A program made the position numbers and the translations under genes. A stretch of DNA of 64,000 nucleotides from Candidatus Paraluminiphilus aquimaris (GTDB lineage: Bacteria; Pseudomonadota; Gammaproteobacteria; Pseudomonadales; Halieaceae): assembly GCF_026230195.1 (NCBI RefSeq), contig NZ_CP036501.1, positions 2,108,001 to 2,172,000 on the forward strand, written 5' to 3'. The notes under the pieces were generated by a model that was not told where the DNA came from, made no database searches, and saw only the letters and a list, made by a program, of their open reading frames with translations. How positions within the stretch are numbered: the first letter of the stretch is position 1; every line of letters begins with the position of its first letter. This document shows, piece after piece, positions 48,602 through 57,579 of the stretch.

Positions 48602-48627
48602 AAAAGCCAACAAAGTGAAGCGTTGGC
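48602..48627 (-). terminator. Intrinsic terminator of udk
   Basis: Minus strand GCCAAC, 10-base loop, GTTGGC followed by TTTT, starting immediately after the udk stop. The stem is short (6 bp) but perfect, at a convergent junction with the HNH gene. Confidence 0.55.
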
Positions 48628-48628
48628 A

Positions 48629-49240
48629 TCACTGACTCGTGTCAGCGAGTAACCACGCGCTCAATTGCTCATGGGCCGCAGACAGGTCGCGCTCGCCACT
48701 CAGCACCAGATCCGCTCTATCCCTCCAGGGTGCAACATACTGCAAAAACATAGGCGCTGCCCGCGTTTCCCAGAAATCACGGACTGATCGCTCTGAGCGC
48801 CCCCTCTCTGTCCTGTCACGCTCGATCCGCCGCTTGAGGCAGGTAGCAAGCGACGTCTCGATAAAAACAATCTTATCGATCAGCTCAACAGTGATGGGAT
48901 CCGCCAAGACGAGGATGCCTTCTACGATCACGACATCCGTTGCATCTATCCCCTGAGTCTCAGCTGCACGGTTATGCACACTGAAGTCATAAACCGGTGC
49001 CTCGATGCGCTGCCCCGCTTTTAATGATCGGAGATCTTTGCACAGCCGCTCAAATTCTATGGCATCCGGATGATCGTAATTAACGCGGTCACGCTCCTCA
49101 AATGTAAGGTGCGAAAGGTCGCGGTAATAACTGTCGGCATGAACGACCGAAATACGGCCTTCGCGGCCTGCTGTAAGTCGCGCGACCACACTGCTCTTGC
49201 CACTGCCCGATGCGCCGACTACGGCGATTAATTTCGTCAT
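48629..49240 (-). CDS. udk: Uridine/cytidine kinase
   Basis: Phosphorylates uridine and cytidine in pyrimidine salvage. Walker A is VVGASGSGKSS, HADSYYRDLSHLTFEERDRVNYDHPDA is the uridine-kinase signature region, APVYDFSVHNR carries substrate residues, and VIVEGILVL is the Walker B-like strand. RIERDRTERGRS is the lid. I chose the ATG giving MTKLIAVVG over an upstream TTG. At 203 residues it is near the E. coli length (213). It lies downstream of the esterase gene on the same strand and ends at a terminator. Confidence 0.93.
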   Translation of the reverse strand: MTKLIAVVGASGSGKSSVVARLTAGREGRISVVHADSYYRDLSHLTFEERDRVNYDHPDAIEFERLCKDLRSLKAGQRIEAPVYDFSVHNRAAETQGIDATDVVIVEGILVLADPITVELIDKIVFIETSLATCLKRRIERDRTERGRSERSVRDFWETRAAPMFLQYVAPWRDRADLVLSGERDLSAAHEQLSAWLLADTSQ

Positions 49241-49285
49241 GATGCACGAACCCAACGCTTATCGATGAAGCGGGAGTCAGTCAGC

Positions 49286-51058
49286 TCAGAGTACCGAAGT
49301 GGTTCCAAACTCATCCTCAAGCGCCTCACGAATCGATTTACGCAATGCACGCACGTCAACATCGGCACATTCACCACCGTTCCAGCGCCGGTAGGCGCCA
49401 TAGGCCGGATCAGCGAGTGCTGTTGCGAGCTCCCAAGCGAGAATACAACGATCATTGGAAGATAAAAGATCGGTATCAGCGACCTCGGCAAAGATGGCCT
49501 CCATAGAGGCTGCGTCGGCTCTTAGCTCGTGATCCCCCAGCGAATCGAGCACCATGTAATGCGGTGCCCGGGACACAAAGGGTGCCCAAGCGTCGCCCTT
49601 GACCGTACCCGGCCTACCATCGCGCGCAAAATTACCCCAAGCGGTCATCATGATATCGGTCATATCGCGAGCGGACTCGCTGTCCGGATACATGTAAGAA
49701 CCAATCGGCCCGTACATCGCCTTCCCTTGAACAAATGAAATTTCACTCGCGTGAGCGGCACCTAGTACCTCAGAAAATTTAATGAGGAAGCTGTCTTCTT
49801 GATCATTCCAGTCGTAACGATAGGCGTACAAGGATGAGTAACCCGCGGCCTCGAGTGCAACCAAAGGGCGGTCAACGCCCTGCGCTTTCCAGCCTTCTGA
49901 GCGTTGTCTAACCCAAAACTTATACAAATCAGGGTTTTTCAAAGTGACTTTAGGCGGTAACCACTTGGTGAGTGGATACGATGCATTCACAAAGTAACGA
50001 TTTAAGCCCATCCACAAAGTGACTTCCTCGTTATTAGCGCCAGCCATGACGGATACGCCCGGCTTCGCATACGCAGGATTACTTAGTGCTTGGGCAAAAC
50101 CCTCTGTTGGTATTACAACGCCGTCATTGATAATGCCGGGGCTACGATGATCAGATGGCATATCAAAGAAGGTAGAAATAATAGTGTCTGCGTCAATCGC
50201 TCGGAGTGTACTCGCCGTTGCACGCTCATCGTCTAAACCGAGTTCTTGCGTAAATTCCCAACTTCCGCGATCGATCTCTGGGAATTCGCGATCCCGGTTA
50301 AACGCTTCGCGAGGACTCATCGATCGGACATAGCCCGACTGCGAAATCGCTTTGTGAAACAACCCATTGGATAGTGGCGAGGCCAACAGTGTGAACACAT
50401 TGTGTCCCCCAGCGCTCTCGCCAAATATCGTCACGTTATTCTTGTCACCACCAAAGCCATCAATATTTCGCTGAACCCAGCCCAGCGCTGCAATGATGTC
50501 GAGCGTGCCAAAGTTGGCGATTGCGCCTGGCCCAGTATCGAGCGCTGGGTGACTAAACCAACCGAGAGGCCCAAGGCGGTAATTGAACGTGACAACCACC
50601 ACGTTTTGCTTTGCAGCCAATTTGGAGAAGTCGTAGTCGTTTTTGTGCCCTGCCGTGTTACCGCCACCGTGTATCCAGAACATTACGGGCAAACTGCCGT
50701 CTGCATCGGCCGGTGCAGTCACGTCAAGATAAAGGCAATCTTCAGCGCCTATACTTGACTCACCTTCAACCCCACTCACATAGCCCGCTTCTTGAGGGCA
50801 CATAATGTCATCTGAGCTACGTCTGATGCGCCCATCGGTCACGGCAAGGGCTTGTGGTGCTCGCCATCTCAGATCACCCACAGGCGCCTGAGCGTAAGGA
50901 ATGTCGAACCATTGCAGTACATTGTCTTCAGACTCGTATGCCAAAACCGAACCCGTATCCGTAACCACAGCCTCTTGATTTGACAATTTTTGGCTGGGCG
51001 AGGCACACCCTGACAACCACAAAAAGACCACTACAAATCCAATTAAACGCATATTCAT
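49286..51058 (-). CDS. Carboxylesterase type B lipoprotein
   Basis: The lipoprotein signal MNMRLIGFVVVFLWLSGCASPS has lipobox LSGC. The alpha/beta-hydrolase core has the oxyanion motif IHGGGNTAG, the nucleophile in IFGESAGGHNV, and LYLDVTAP and NFGTLDIIAALGWVQRNIDGFGGD, typical of the acetylcholinesterase-like family. A C-terminal SEISFVQG segment should carry the histidine. The 590 residues fit. Anchoring to the envelope suggests ester hydrolysis outside the cytoplasm; the substrate is unknown. It begins about ten bases after the T run of a terminator, leaving no room for a promoter between. Confidence 0.88.
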   Translation of the reverse strand: MNMRLIGFVVVFLWLSGCASPSQKLSNQEAVVTDTGSVLAYESEDNVLQWFDIPYAQAPVGDLRWRAPQALAVTDGRIRRSSDDIMCPQEAGYVSGVEGESSIGAEDCLYLDVTAPADADGSLPVMFWIHGGGNTAGHKNDYDFSKLAAKQNVVVVTFNYRLGPLGWFSHPALDTGPGAIANFGTLDIIAALGWVQRNIDGFGGDKNNVTIFGESAGGHNVFTLLASPLSNGLFHKAISQSGYVRSMSPREAFNRDREFPEIDRGSWEFTQELGLDDERATASTLRAIDADTIISTFFDMPSDHRSPGIINDGVVIPTEGFAQALSNPAYAKPGVSVMAGANNEEVTLWMGLNRYFVNASYPLTKWLPPKVTLKNPDLYKFWVRQRSEGWKAQGVDRPLVALEAAGYSSLYAYRYDWNDQEDSFLIKFSEVLGAAHASEISFVQGKAMYGPIGSYMYPDSESARDMTDIMMTAWGNFARDGRPGTVKGDAWAPFVSRAPHYMVLDSLGDHELRADAASMEAIFAEVADTDLLSSNDRCILAWELATALADPAYGAYRRWNGGECADVDVRALRKSIREALEDEFGTTSVL

Positions 51059-51067
51059 ATCCCAGAT

Positions 51068-51093
51068 AAAAAAAGACCCGGCATTGCCGGGTC
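51068..51093 (-). terminator. Intrinsic terminator after the crotonase gene
   Basis: Minus strand perfect 8-bp stem GACCCGGC/GCCGGGTC with an AAT loop followed by seven T residues. It starts 17 bases past the crotonase stop and ends ten bases before the esterase ATG. It would close the tpiA-to-crotonase unit, and any esterase message must read through it. Confidence 0.88.
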
Positions 51094-51109
51094 GTTTTAC
51101 TAACTTAGC

Positions 51110-51877
51110 TTAGCGACCTTTCCAATTAGGCTTGCGCTTCTCAGCGAAGGCCGTCGCACCTTCAATCGCATCTTCGCTCGAAAAGACAGGGTTCACGATC
51201 GCCTGCTGCTTCTCGAACATTTCGTCCTGCGACCAGTCGATCGATTCCTTGATCACTTGCTTACTCCGTTTCACTGCAAGTGGACCATTTTCCGCTATCT
51301 TTGCTGCCAAAGCTTTGGCTTGAGCCAGGGCTTCGCCCGCAGGTGCTACCTGATTGATCAGGCCGAGGCTCAACGCGCGATCTGCATCCATGAAATCACC
51401 CGTGAGGGCCATCTCCATAGCAACACGGCTTGGGATTTGACGAGGAAGGCGCACAAGGCCACCCGCCGCCGCCGCTAACCCGCGCTTTACTTCAGGAATG
51501 CCAAACTTGGAATTGTCTGCAGCGACGATAAGGTCACATGTAATCGCCAATTCGCATCCACCCGCAAGCGCGTAACCTTCGACAGCAGCGATTAGCGGCT
51601 TGTCGGTAGAGCGTTGAACCATACCGGCGAATCCGCGCCCCTCGACGTAAGGTGTCTCGCCTGTAACGAAGGCCTTGAGATCCATGCCCGAGCAGAAAGT
51701 ACCGCCCGCGCCCGTCAGAATGACCACATGGGTATTCTCATCCGCGTCAAGCTGATCCAGAGCCGCCGCGATCCCTACCGCAACGTCCTTATTCACTGCA
51801 TTCTTTGCGGCGGGACGGTTAATTGTAATTGTCATGACGCCATCGGCGACGTCCGTTAATACAGCTGGTTCACTCAT
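51110..51877 (-). CDS. Enoyl-CoA hydratase/crotonase family protein
   Basis: Crotonase fold. The CoA and oxyanion region is GAGGTFCSGMDLKAF and ALAGGCELAITCDLIVAA. The glutamate in FGIPEVKRGLAAAAGG is in the position of a catalytic hydratase acid, but the second glutamate site is less clear. At 255 residues it has the usual length and ends ...FAEKRKPNWKGR, a common crotonase tail. The operon also holds an SDR and a thiolase-like protein, so a role in oxidation of a fatty or branched acyl-CoA is likely. The exact substrate cannot be told. Confidence 0.88.
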   Translation of the reverse strand: MSEPAVLTDVADGVMTITINRPAAKNAVNKDVAVGIAAALDQLDADENTHVVILTGAGGTFCSGMDLKAFVTGETPYVEGRGFAGMVQRSTDKPLIAAVEGYALAGGCELAITCDLIVAADNSKFGIPEVKRGLAAAAGGLVRLPRQIPSRVAMEMALTGDFMDADRALSLGLINQVAPAGEALAQAKALAAKIAENGPLAVKRSKQVIKESIDWSQDEMFEKQQAIVNPVFSSEDAIEGATAFAEKRKPNWKGR

Positions 51878-51907
51878 TATCGTTCTCCTTATCGATTCAC
51901 CGTAACC

Positions 51908-52681
51908 TTAACGGGGTTGCATACGGATGCCACCATCCATACGGATAGTTTCGCCGTTAATGTAGTCATTATCTATAATTGCTGCTGCCAACTTACCAAT
52001 TTCCTCCGGCGCACCTAGGCGCTGAGGATATAGAACTGCGGCCGACAAGGAATCGATAGAATCTTGTGGAAGACCTGCGAAAAGCGGTGTGTTGATCATG
52101 CCGGGAGCAATCGTATTCACTCTAATACCCATTTTTGACAAATCACGCGCTATCGGCAGAGTCATACCCACGATGCCGCCCTTGGTTGCACTATAGGCTG
52201 CCTGCCCCATTTGTCCTTCAAAGGCCGCAACCGATGCTGTATTGATAATCACACCCCGTCCCATGTACTGATCAACAGGCTCGTTGTGCTGCATTCTAAC
52301 CGCGCATAGGCGAATGACATTGAATGTACCGGTGAGGTTGACGGCAATGACCTTGTTCCACAGATCAAGGGGGAATGCACCGTCCCGACCAACCGTACGC
52401 GACGCATTTGCAATACCTGCGCAATTGACCACCGCGTAGATCGCACCAAATTTCGCGATTCCCGCTTCAATACCCGCTTCAACAGTGGCCTCATCAGCGA
52501 CATTGACCTGCGCAAAGACACAACGATCTGCGCCCATTTCCTCAACCATCGCATTGCCTGCGTCTGCATTGAGATCAAATATGATGACATTGCCACCATC
52601 GGCATAAATTCGTCGGGCAACTGCCTGACCGATACCTGATGCACCACCTGTGACAACGGCCGCTCTTCCTGAAATATCCAT
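51908..52681 (-). CDS. Short-chain dehydrogenase, 3-hydroxyacyl-CoA dehydrogenase type II-like
   Basis: Classical SDR. The cofactor motif is VVTGGASGIGQAVAR, with acidic FDLN after strand 2 pointing to NAD. It also has NCAGIAN, catalytic serine in NTASVAAFEGQMGQ and YSATKGG with the Tyr-Lys pair. APGMINTPLF is near the C terminus. The likeness to HSD17B10-type enzymes, which oxidise 3-hydroxyacyl-CoA and 2-methyl-3-hydroxybutyryl-CoA, is good and agrees with crotonase and thiolase-like neighbours 30 and 26 bases away. The 257 residues fit. Confidence 0.87.
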   Translation of the reverse strand: MDISGRAAVVTGGASGIGQAVARRIYADGGNVIIFDLNADAGNAMVEEMGADRCVFAQVNVADEATVEAGIEAGIAKFGAIYAVVNCAGIANASRTVGRDGAFPLDLWNKVIAVNLTGTFNVIRLCAVRMQHNEPVDQYMGRGVIINTASVAAFEGQMGQAAYSATKGGIVGMTLPIARDLSKMGIRVNTIAPGMINTPLFAGLPQDSIDSLSAAVLYPQRLGAPEEIGKLAAAIIDNDYINGETIRMDGGIRMQPR

Positions 52682-52707
52682 ATAAATCCTCTGTAACTAA
52701 CGTTGCG

Positions 52708-54243
52708 TCAGGCAAGCCCGACAACTTTGTGCGTGTTTTGCGTATCAGGTTCAATGCGAACCCTTGCACCGACAGGATCGCCTTCGACACAGAGGTCTTT
52801 CAGGTCACCCGGCTGCAATAGTGAAGCTGCGACAACACGCTCTCCAGCCTCGTTTAAAGCGAGCACAGCAAGCCAAGTCCCCTCGGCCAGCTGCTTCATC
52901 ATAAAAGTCTCTACTACGGCAGTGCCGCTGAATTCTGCGGCAAGCACTCGACTATTTCCAGCACCTTCGAACTTCAAGTCGCTCGCTCTTGGGTCGACAC
53001 CACCCGGCGTACGACTGTAGATGCCCACAGCATGCTTGGACATGTGACCACCCAGTGCGCCAACGAGCACTGTCTGATGCTGTTTACGCTGAATCGTTGT
53101 TACCGCCGATGCGATGCCATGCATTGAATAGTTGTTTCCGGGCCCACCGAAAAATGGCAACCCGCCCGTGAGACTGACGGCTCGTTGTTCACCTACCTCA
53201 AGTCCCAGAGCCTCCATCGCCTCAATGACAGCAACAGGAAAGCAACTGTATAAGTCGAACGCGTCGACTTCCGAGAGCGTCAAATCCGCGGAGATGAGCG
53301 CATGCTCATAGGCCCAACGCAGCGCTGGTGATACTGACCAGTCAACCCGCTTTAGAAGGTCCTGCTCGGTGGCCTCTGCGAACCCTCTTAAAAAAACCGC
53401 CTGATTCTCAAGGCCCAGCTCACACGCCCTGTCATATCGCATGACAATGACAGCCGCAGATTGATTGACACCATCCTTAGCAACCATGGATTTAAGATGA
53501 GGATCCCCGACCACGCGATTTCGCCCCGATGGCGTTGAGATTTCATTTGCCGCTGGCACCGACTCAAACATAGTGATGGGGTTCTCGCGCGCTGTATCTG
53601 CAAGCGGCGCGAGAACATCACCCAAAAATGTCTGATATTGGCTACGACTCATGCCACGAGAGACGCGTTTTTTGTGCTCCATCAGGGGATAAATATCGAT
53701 TGGAGCGATCACCTTGTGCGCGGCCAGGACGGGAACGAATTGATCCTCAAGGCCCATGCCGTGATCCTCGGATGTGCCCTCGGGGCTTTCCGACCAGTCG
53801 AGCGTTTCGCCAGATCGTTGATACGCGCGCATTGTCGCTATCGCTTCCGCACCACACAGTGCGATGACGTTGGCACGGCCTTGAGCGATCTCAGAACAGG
53901 CCGTTGCAACATACTGCTGCGGACTCTGCCCACCTGCCGTCGCATAAACAGCCTTTGCGCCTTCCATACCCGCTCGGTTCGCAACCGATCGGGCAAACTG
54001 ATCGCTTGATCCAAAGGGTGCTAACAAGGGCTTAATCCGCTCTGGTACAGAGTCCACGAAGGTCCGCATCACCATCAACTGATCAACCGTGCTAGCAAGA
54101 TCTGTCACATTGGTTGCTGCCACGGCCGCGTTCAGCGCTTCGGCAGCGAGATCTGCGGGTGATAAACCGCGCCAATCGTCACCAAGTCGATCAACAATCT
54201 GGCCCGAGGCCACTAAGACCGGCGTATTGTCACTGATCTGCAT
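52708..54243 (-). CDS. SCP2-thiolase-like protein without the usual nucleophilic cysteine
   Basis: Thiolase fold of about 400 residues plus a C-terminal extension of about 100 residues that looks beta-rich. At the position of the nucleophile (normally NCxxG) it reads YATAGGQSPQQ (about 100-110), with no cysteine. The later HDCF-type motif reads DLYSCF (Cys334), retaining a cysteine, while the GHP motif reads GGP (366-368). This resembles thiolase-like protein type 1, for which activity was reported as not detected as far as I recall. It starts 5 bases after tpiA and leads into the SDR gene. Usually annotated acetyl-CoA acetyltransferase; a non-catalytic or altered role is possible. Confidence 0.8.
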   Translation of the reverse strand: MQISDNTPVLVASGQIVDRLGDDWRGLSPADLAAEALNAAVAATNVTDLASTVDQLMVMRTFVDSVPERIKPLLAPFGSSDQFARSVANRAGMEGAKAVYATAGGQSPQQYVATACSEIAQGRANVIALCGAEAIATMRAYQRSGETLDWSESPEGTSEDHGMGLEDQFVPVLAAHKVIAPIDIYPLMEHKKRVSRGMSRSQYQTFLGDVLAPLADTARENPITMFESVPAANEISTPSGRNRVVGDPHLKSMVAKDGVNQSAAVIVMRYDRACELGLENQAVFLRGFAEATEQDLLKRVDWSVSPALRWAYEHALISADLTLSEVDAFDLYSCFPVAVIEAMEALGLEVGEQRAVSLTGGLPFFGGPGNNYSMHGIASAVTTIQRKQHQTVLVGALGGHMSKHAVGIYSRTPGGVDPRASDLKFEGAGNSRVLAAEFSGTAVVETFMMKQLAEGTWLAVLALNEAGERVVAASLLQPGDLKDLCVEGDPVGARVRIEPDTQNTHKVVGLA

Positions 54244-54248
54244 TAACC

Positions 54249-54971
54249 CTAACTCCCAACCGATTGACAGATATTTAAAAACGTTCTGGCGTTCAAGGAT
54301 GCTCCTCCCACGAGAAGCCCGTCGATGCTATCGCAGCTTGTAAACTGACTCGCATTACGTTCATTGACACTCCCGCCGTACAAGACAGGCACAGGCTTGC
54401 CAAATCTTTCCCCCAAGGTTGCTTTAATCGCAGCGTGCATCGCTTCTGCTATCTCGGGTGTTGCAGCCTCTCCGGAACCAATCGCCCACACGGGCTCATA
54501 AGCAATGACCGGAGCGCTTTTCAATAACGCACAGCTAGCTAGGACCTGCGCGGCCACAACCTCTTCTGCCCTGCCGCTCTCTCTATCGGCTTTCGACTCG
54601 CCAACGCAGATCACAGGACATATCTGCAACAGCTCAAGTTTCAGCGCTTTTTTGGCTACCAAAGCATCAGACTCGCTCCACGAAGAGCGCCTCTCCGAAT
54701 GTCCGACTAATCCGTGGCTGCAACCAAAATCATTCAGCATCTGCGCCGACAATTCTCCGGTGTGCGCGCCCGGCTCGTTGGCTGAAACGTCTTGCCCACA
54801 GAGCGCTACACCCGCCATACCGTCGAGGTCTGACAAAAAAATGGCGGGAGGCGCTACGAGGATTTTTGCCTCACAAAACGCCTGATTCGCTTCCCATTCA
54901 TTACGGAAATGGCGAACTGAATCCCGATCGATCGCCATTTTCCAATTGGCTATTACGAGCTTTGGTATCAT
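54249..54971 (-). CDS. tpiA: Triosephosphate isomerase
   Basis: Interconverts dihydroxyacetone phosphate and glyceraldehyde 3-phosphate. The catalytic residues are Lys in IANWKM, His in GLVGHSERR and Glu in AYEPVWAIGSG. The phosphate loop VLYGGSVNERN and GLLVGGASL are intact. The 240 residues are slightly short against 250. It heads the thiolase-SDR-crotonase run with a 5-base gap, which is not its usual place (commonly by secG). The promoter must lie in the 56 bases shared with the divergent avtA or inside avtA. Confidence 0.95.
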   Translation of the reverse strand: MIPKLVIANWKMAIDRDSVRHFRNEWEANQAFCEAKILVAPPAIFLSDLDGMAGVALCGQDVSANEPGAHTGELSAQMLNDFGCSHGLVGHSERRSSWSESDALVAKKALKLELLQICPVICVGESKADRESGRAEEVVAAQVLASCALLKSAPVIAYEPVWAIGSGEAATPEIAEAMHAAIKATLGERFGKPVPVLYGGSVNERNASQFTSCDSIDGLLVGGASLNARTFLNICQSVGS

Positions 54972-55027
54972 TGTTGTTTCGTTCTCTTTATTGCAACGGT
55001 AGCCGCTCGATCATCGTCGAGGTGTGA

Positions 55028-56332
55028 GTGAGCACCACGCAGAGGTATTTGCTCAACGTGAAATTTTCGACTTACGCGCAACATTACAGTAGTGAAAGTG
55101 GAATCGTCCAGCTCATGCAGGATCTCACGATCGCTGCACCGCCTGGAGGGCAACTTTACCCTATGGGTGGCGGAAACCCAGCCCACATTCCAGAGGTTGA
55201 GGACGCGCTTCGCCAAATCGCCAGTGAGGTCGTAGACGATACGAAGCGCTTCACACAAATGGTGGGCGACTACGATGCACCACAGGGTCATGAGCGCTTC
55301 AGAGCCGCGTTAGCAGAGCGTTTGTCAGGCCTTTTTAAAAAAAACCTTTCGGCGTCCAATATCGCGATTACCAATGGTAGTCAGGCGAGCTTTGAGGTTC
55401 TCTTTAACGCCTTCGCGGGGGCTTTTAGCGATGGAAGCTGGCGACACATTGAGCTCCCCATAGCGCCCGAATATGTCGGCTATAACGACATGGGTCGTCA
55501 GGCGCGACCCATTCTTCGATCAACCCCCGCTCGCATCGACCTTATTGGCGATCAGCAATTCAAATACGGCATCGACCTAGAACGCTTTGAGCTCAGCATC
55601 AAGACCAGTGGCGCTGTGTGTCTCTCCAGACCCACAAACCCCTCAGGGAATGTCGTGACTGATGCAGAGCTTACGCATGTGGCTCAGCAATGCGCCGCGA
55701 CCAACGTACCACTCATTATCGACGGCGCCTACGGTCTTCCCTTTCCCGGCATGATTTACACCCAAGCCACTCCTTTCTGGGACGACAACACGATCCTCTG
55801 CCTCAGTCTGTCGAAACTTGGACTACCGGGTGTCCGGACTGGCATTGTTGTTGCCGCAACAGAGGTGACTGAACTGATACGAAACGCCAATGCAATCAAT
55901 GGACTTGCACCCACTAGGGTTGGCCCTGAGCTAGTCCTTCCACTACTTGCAAATAACCGTTTGGATGAGCTCTGCGAGACGGTAATCAGACCCCACTACT
56001 TATCGAAACAGTCGCTTGCGTTGAATACATTATTAGAAGCCGCAAAGGGGCTCCCAATCAGAGTCCACCGGCCGGACGGTGCCATGTTTTTATGGGTTTG
56101 GTTCGAAAATCTCCCAGGCGGGACTCAAAAGCTGTACGAGCTTGCCGCCGCAGAGGGGGTGGTAACGGTAGCGGGACATCATTTTTTCCAAGGGCTAACC
56201 CGCCATTGGCAGCATGCTAACGAGTGCTTGAGGGTCAACTACGCCGGCGACCCCAACACTGTCGAGATGGGTATAAAGCGTCTCATTAACCTAGCGAGAC
56301 GCCTTTATGATCAGGACTCATCAAGCGTCTAA
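55028..56332 (+). CDS. avtA: Valine-pyruvate aminotransferase (AvtA type)
   Basis: PLP class I aminotransferase linking valine/alanine and their keto acids. MGGGNPAHIPEVEDAL near the N terminus, TNGSQASFEVLFNAFAG, LSRPTNPSGNV, IDGAYGLPFPG, and the Schiff-base lysine in LCLSLSKLGLPGVRTGI follow the E. coli AvtA pattern throughout, including GHHFFQGL near the end. It begins at a GTG with GAGG five bases upstream (434 residues). A GTG ten codons later aligns better with the E. coli start. It overlaps the convergent sat gene by 12 bases. Confidence 0.9.
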   Translation: MSTTQRYLLNVKFSTYAQHYSSESGIVQLMQDLTIAAPPGGQLYPMGGGNPAHIPEVEDALRQIASEVVDDTKRFTQMVGDYDAPQGHERFRAALAERLSGLFKKNLSASNIAITNGSQASFEVLFNAFAGAFSDGSWRHIELPIAPEYVGYNDMGRQARPILRSTPARIDLIGDQQFKYGIDLERFELSIKTSGAVCLSRPTNPSGNVVTDAELTHVAQQCAATNVPLIIDGAYGLPFPGMIYTQATPFWDDNTILCLSLSKLGLPGVRTGIVVAATEVTELIRNANAINGLAPTRVGPELVLPLLANNRLDELCETVIRPHYLSKQSLALNTLLEAAKGLPIRVHRPDGAMFLWVWFENLPGGTQKLYELAAAEGVVTVAGHHFFQGLTRHWQHANECLRVNYAGDPNTVEMGIKRLINLARRLYDQDSSSV

Positions 56333-57511
56333 GGACTGATAATAATCCATCAGAATTTGTGCCACCTCGGGACGCGAGAATTCGGGTGGAGGCGCAATAC
56401 CCTGCCCCAGCATTTCACGCACCTTGGTCCCAGACAGTAAAATAAAATCCGCTTTGTCGTGATCGGGTGCATCTTTCATCATGACCACACGATCCAATTT
56501 TTTGCTATACGCCGTGTGATCTGCTCGGTAGATACGAATCGCCAAAGCGTCTTGAGGCACACGATCATCGAATATGGTTTGAGCATCAAAGCCACCATAA
56601 TAATCGCCAACACCGGCGTGATCGCGGCCGACAATGAGCTCCGTACAACCGGCGTTCTGCCTGAATAATGCATGCAACACTGCTTCCCGCGGCCCCGCAT
56701 ACAACATGTCAAATCCGTATCCTGTGACCATCACTGTATTCGCAGGAAAGTAGTGCTCGACCATGGTTCGGATAGCGTTATCACGCACCTCTGCGGGGAT
56801 ATCGCCAGCTTTAAGTTTACCCAACAACATATGGACCAAAATACCGTCGGCATCCAGGTCATCCATTGCCATCCTGCACAACTCTTCGTGGGCTCGGTGC
56901 ATCGGGTTACGCGTTTGGAAGGCAACCACGCGTTGCCAACCCCGTTGCGTAATCTCATCTCGAATTTCCATGGCCGTTCTAAACGTCTCGGGAAAATCGG
57001 CCTGAAAATAAGAGTAATTCAACACCTCGACAGGTCCCGACAAGAGCACTCGCCCCTGACTGTTAAACGTTGCCACACCTGGATGCGCGGGATCCTCAGT
57101 GCCAAAAATTTCGCGCGTCATAAGCGACATATCATCGTCAGATAACGTTTCGATGCCCGTAATTTCCATCACAGCAAGCACAGGGTTGCCATCCACATTA
57201 GGGTCTCTCAACGCGACTCGATCCCCAACTTCCCCCTGAAACTCCGGTACCATATTTAAGACAGGAACAGGCCAAAACAGCCCCCTGGTCGTGCGCAGAT
57301 CGCGGGCGACGCCCAGGGCGTCAGCTCGATCCATGTACCCGGATAAGGGTGTGAAATACCCTGCAGCGAGCATCACGGCGTTCGCAGCAGCGGCAGACGA
57401 GATGGTTATCGCCTTCAAATCTGTCGCCTCTTGTGTCAGCGCGTCCAAGCGCTCGCCTGTCACGATTCTGGGTTTCAGTGCCTCAGCACCATGAGGTTTA
57501 ATTAAGCTCAT
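56321..57511 (-). CDS. sat: Sulfate adenylyltransferase (homodimeric ATP sulfurylase)
   Basis: Activates sulfate with ATP to adenylylsulfate. The nucleotide-binding motif is VAFQTRNPMHRAHEEL, with VGRDHAGVGDYYGG and ISGTKVR-like LSGTKVREML near the C terminus. At 396 residues it is the single-chain Sat type, distinct from the CysDN pair of E. coli. It follows cysC by 68 bases, making a two-gene sulfate-to-PAPS module. The direction (assimilation) is inferred from pairing with cysC and the absence of apr/dsr genes here. The 3' end overlaps avtA. Confidence 0.95.
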   Translation of the reverse strand: MSLIKPHGAEALKPRIVTGERLDALTQEATDLKAITISSAAAANAVMLAAGYFTPLSGYMDRADALGVARDLRTTRGLFWPVPVLNMVPEFQGEVGDRVALRDPNVDGNPVLAVMEITGIETLSDDDMSLMTREIFGTEDPAHPGVATFNSQGRVLLSGPVEVLNYSYFQADFPETFRTAMEIRDEITQRGWQRVVAFQTRNPMHRAHEELCRMAMDDLDADGILVHMLLGKLKAGDIPAEVRDNAIRTMVEHYFPANTVMVTGYGFDMLYAGPREAVLHALFRQNAGCTELIVGRDHAGVGDYYGGFDAQTIFDDRVPQDALAIRIYRADHTAYSKKLDRVVMMKDAPDHDKADFILLSGTKVREMLGQGIAPPPEFSRPEVAQILMDYYQSLDA

Positions 57512-57579
57512 TAGATTCTCTTGTTCTCGTTCAGATAAGGGGGTGATGGTGGGCGTTGCTATCGAGCTTGAGGCAATAG

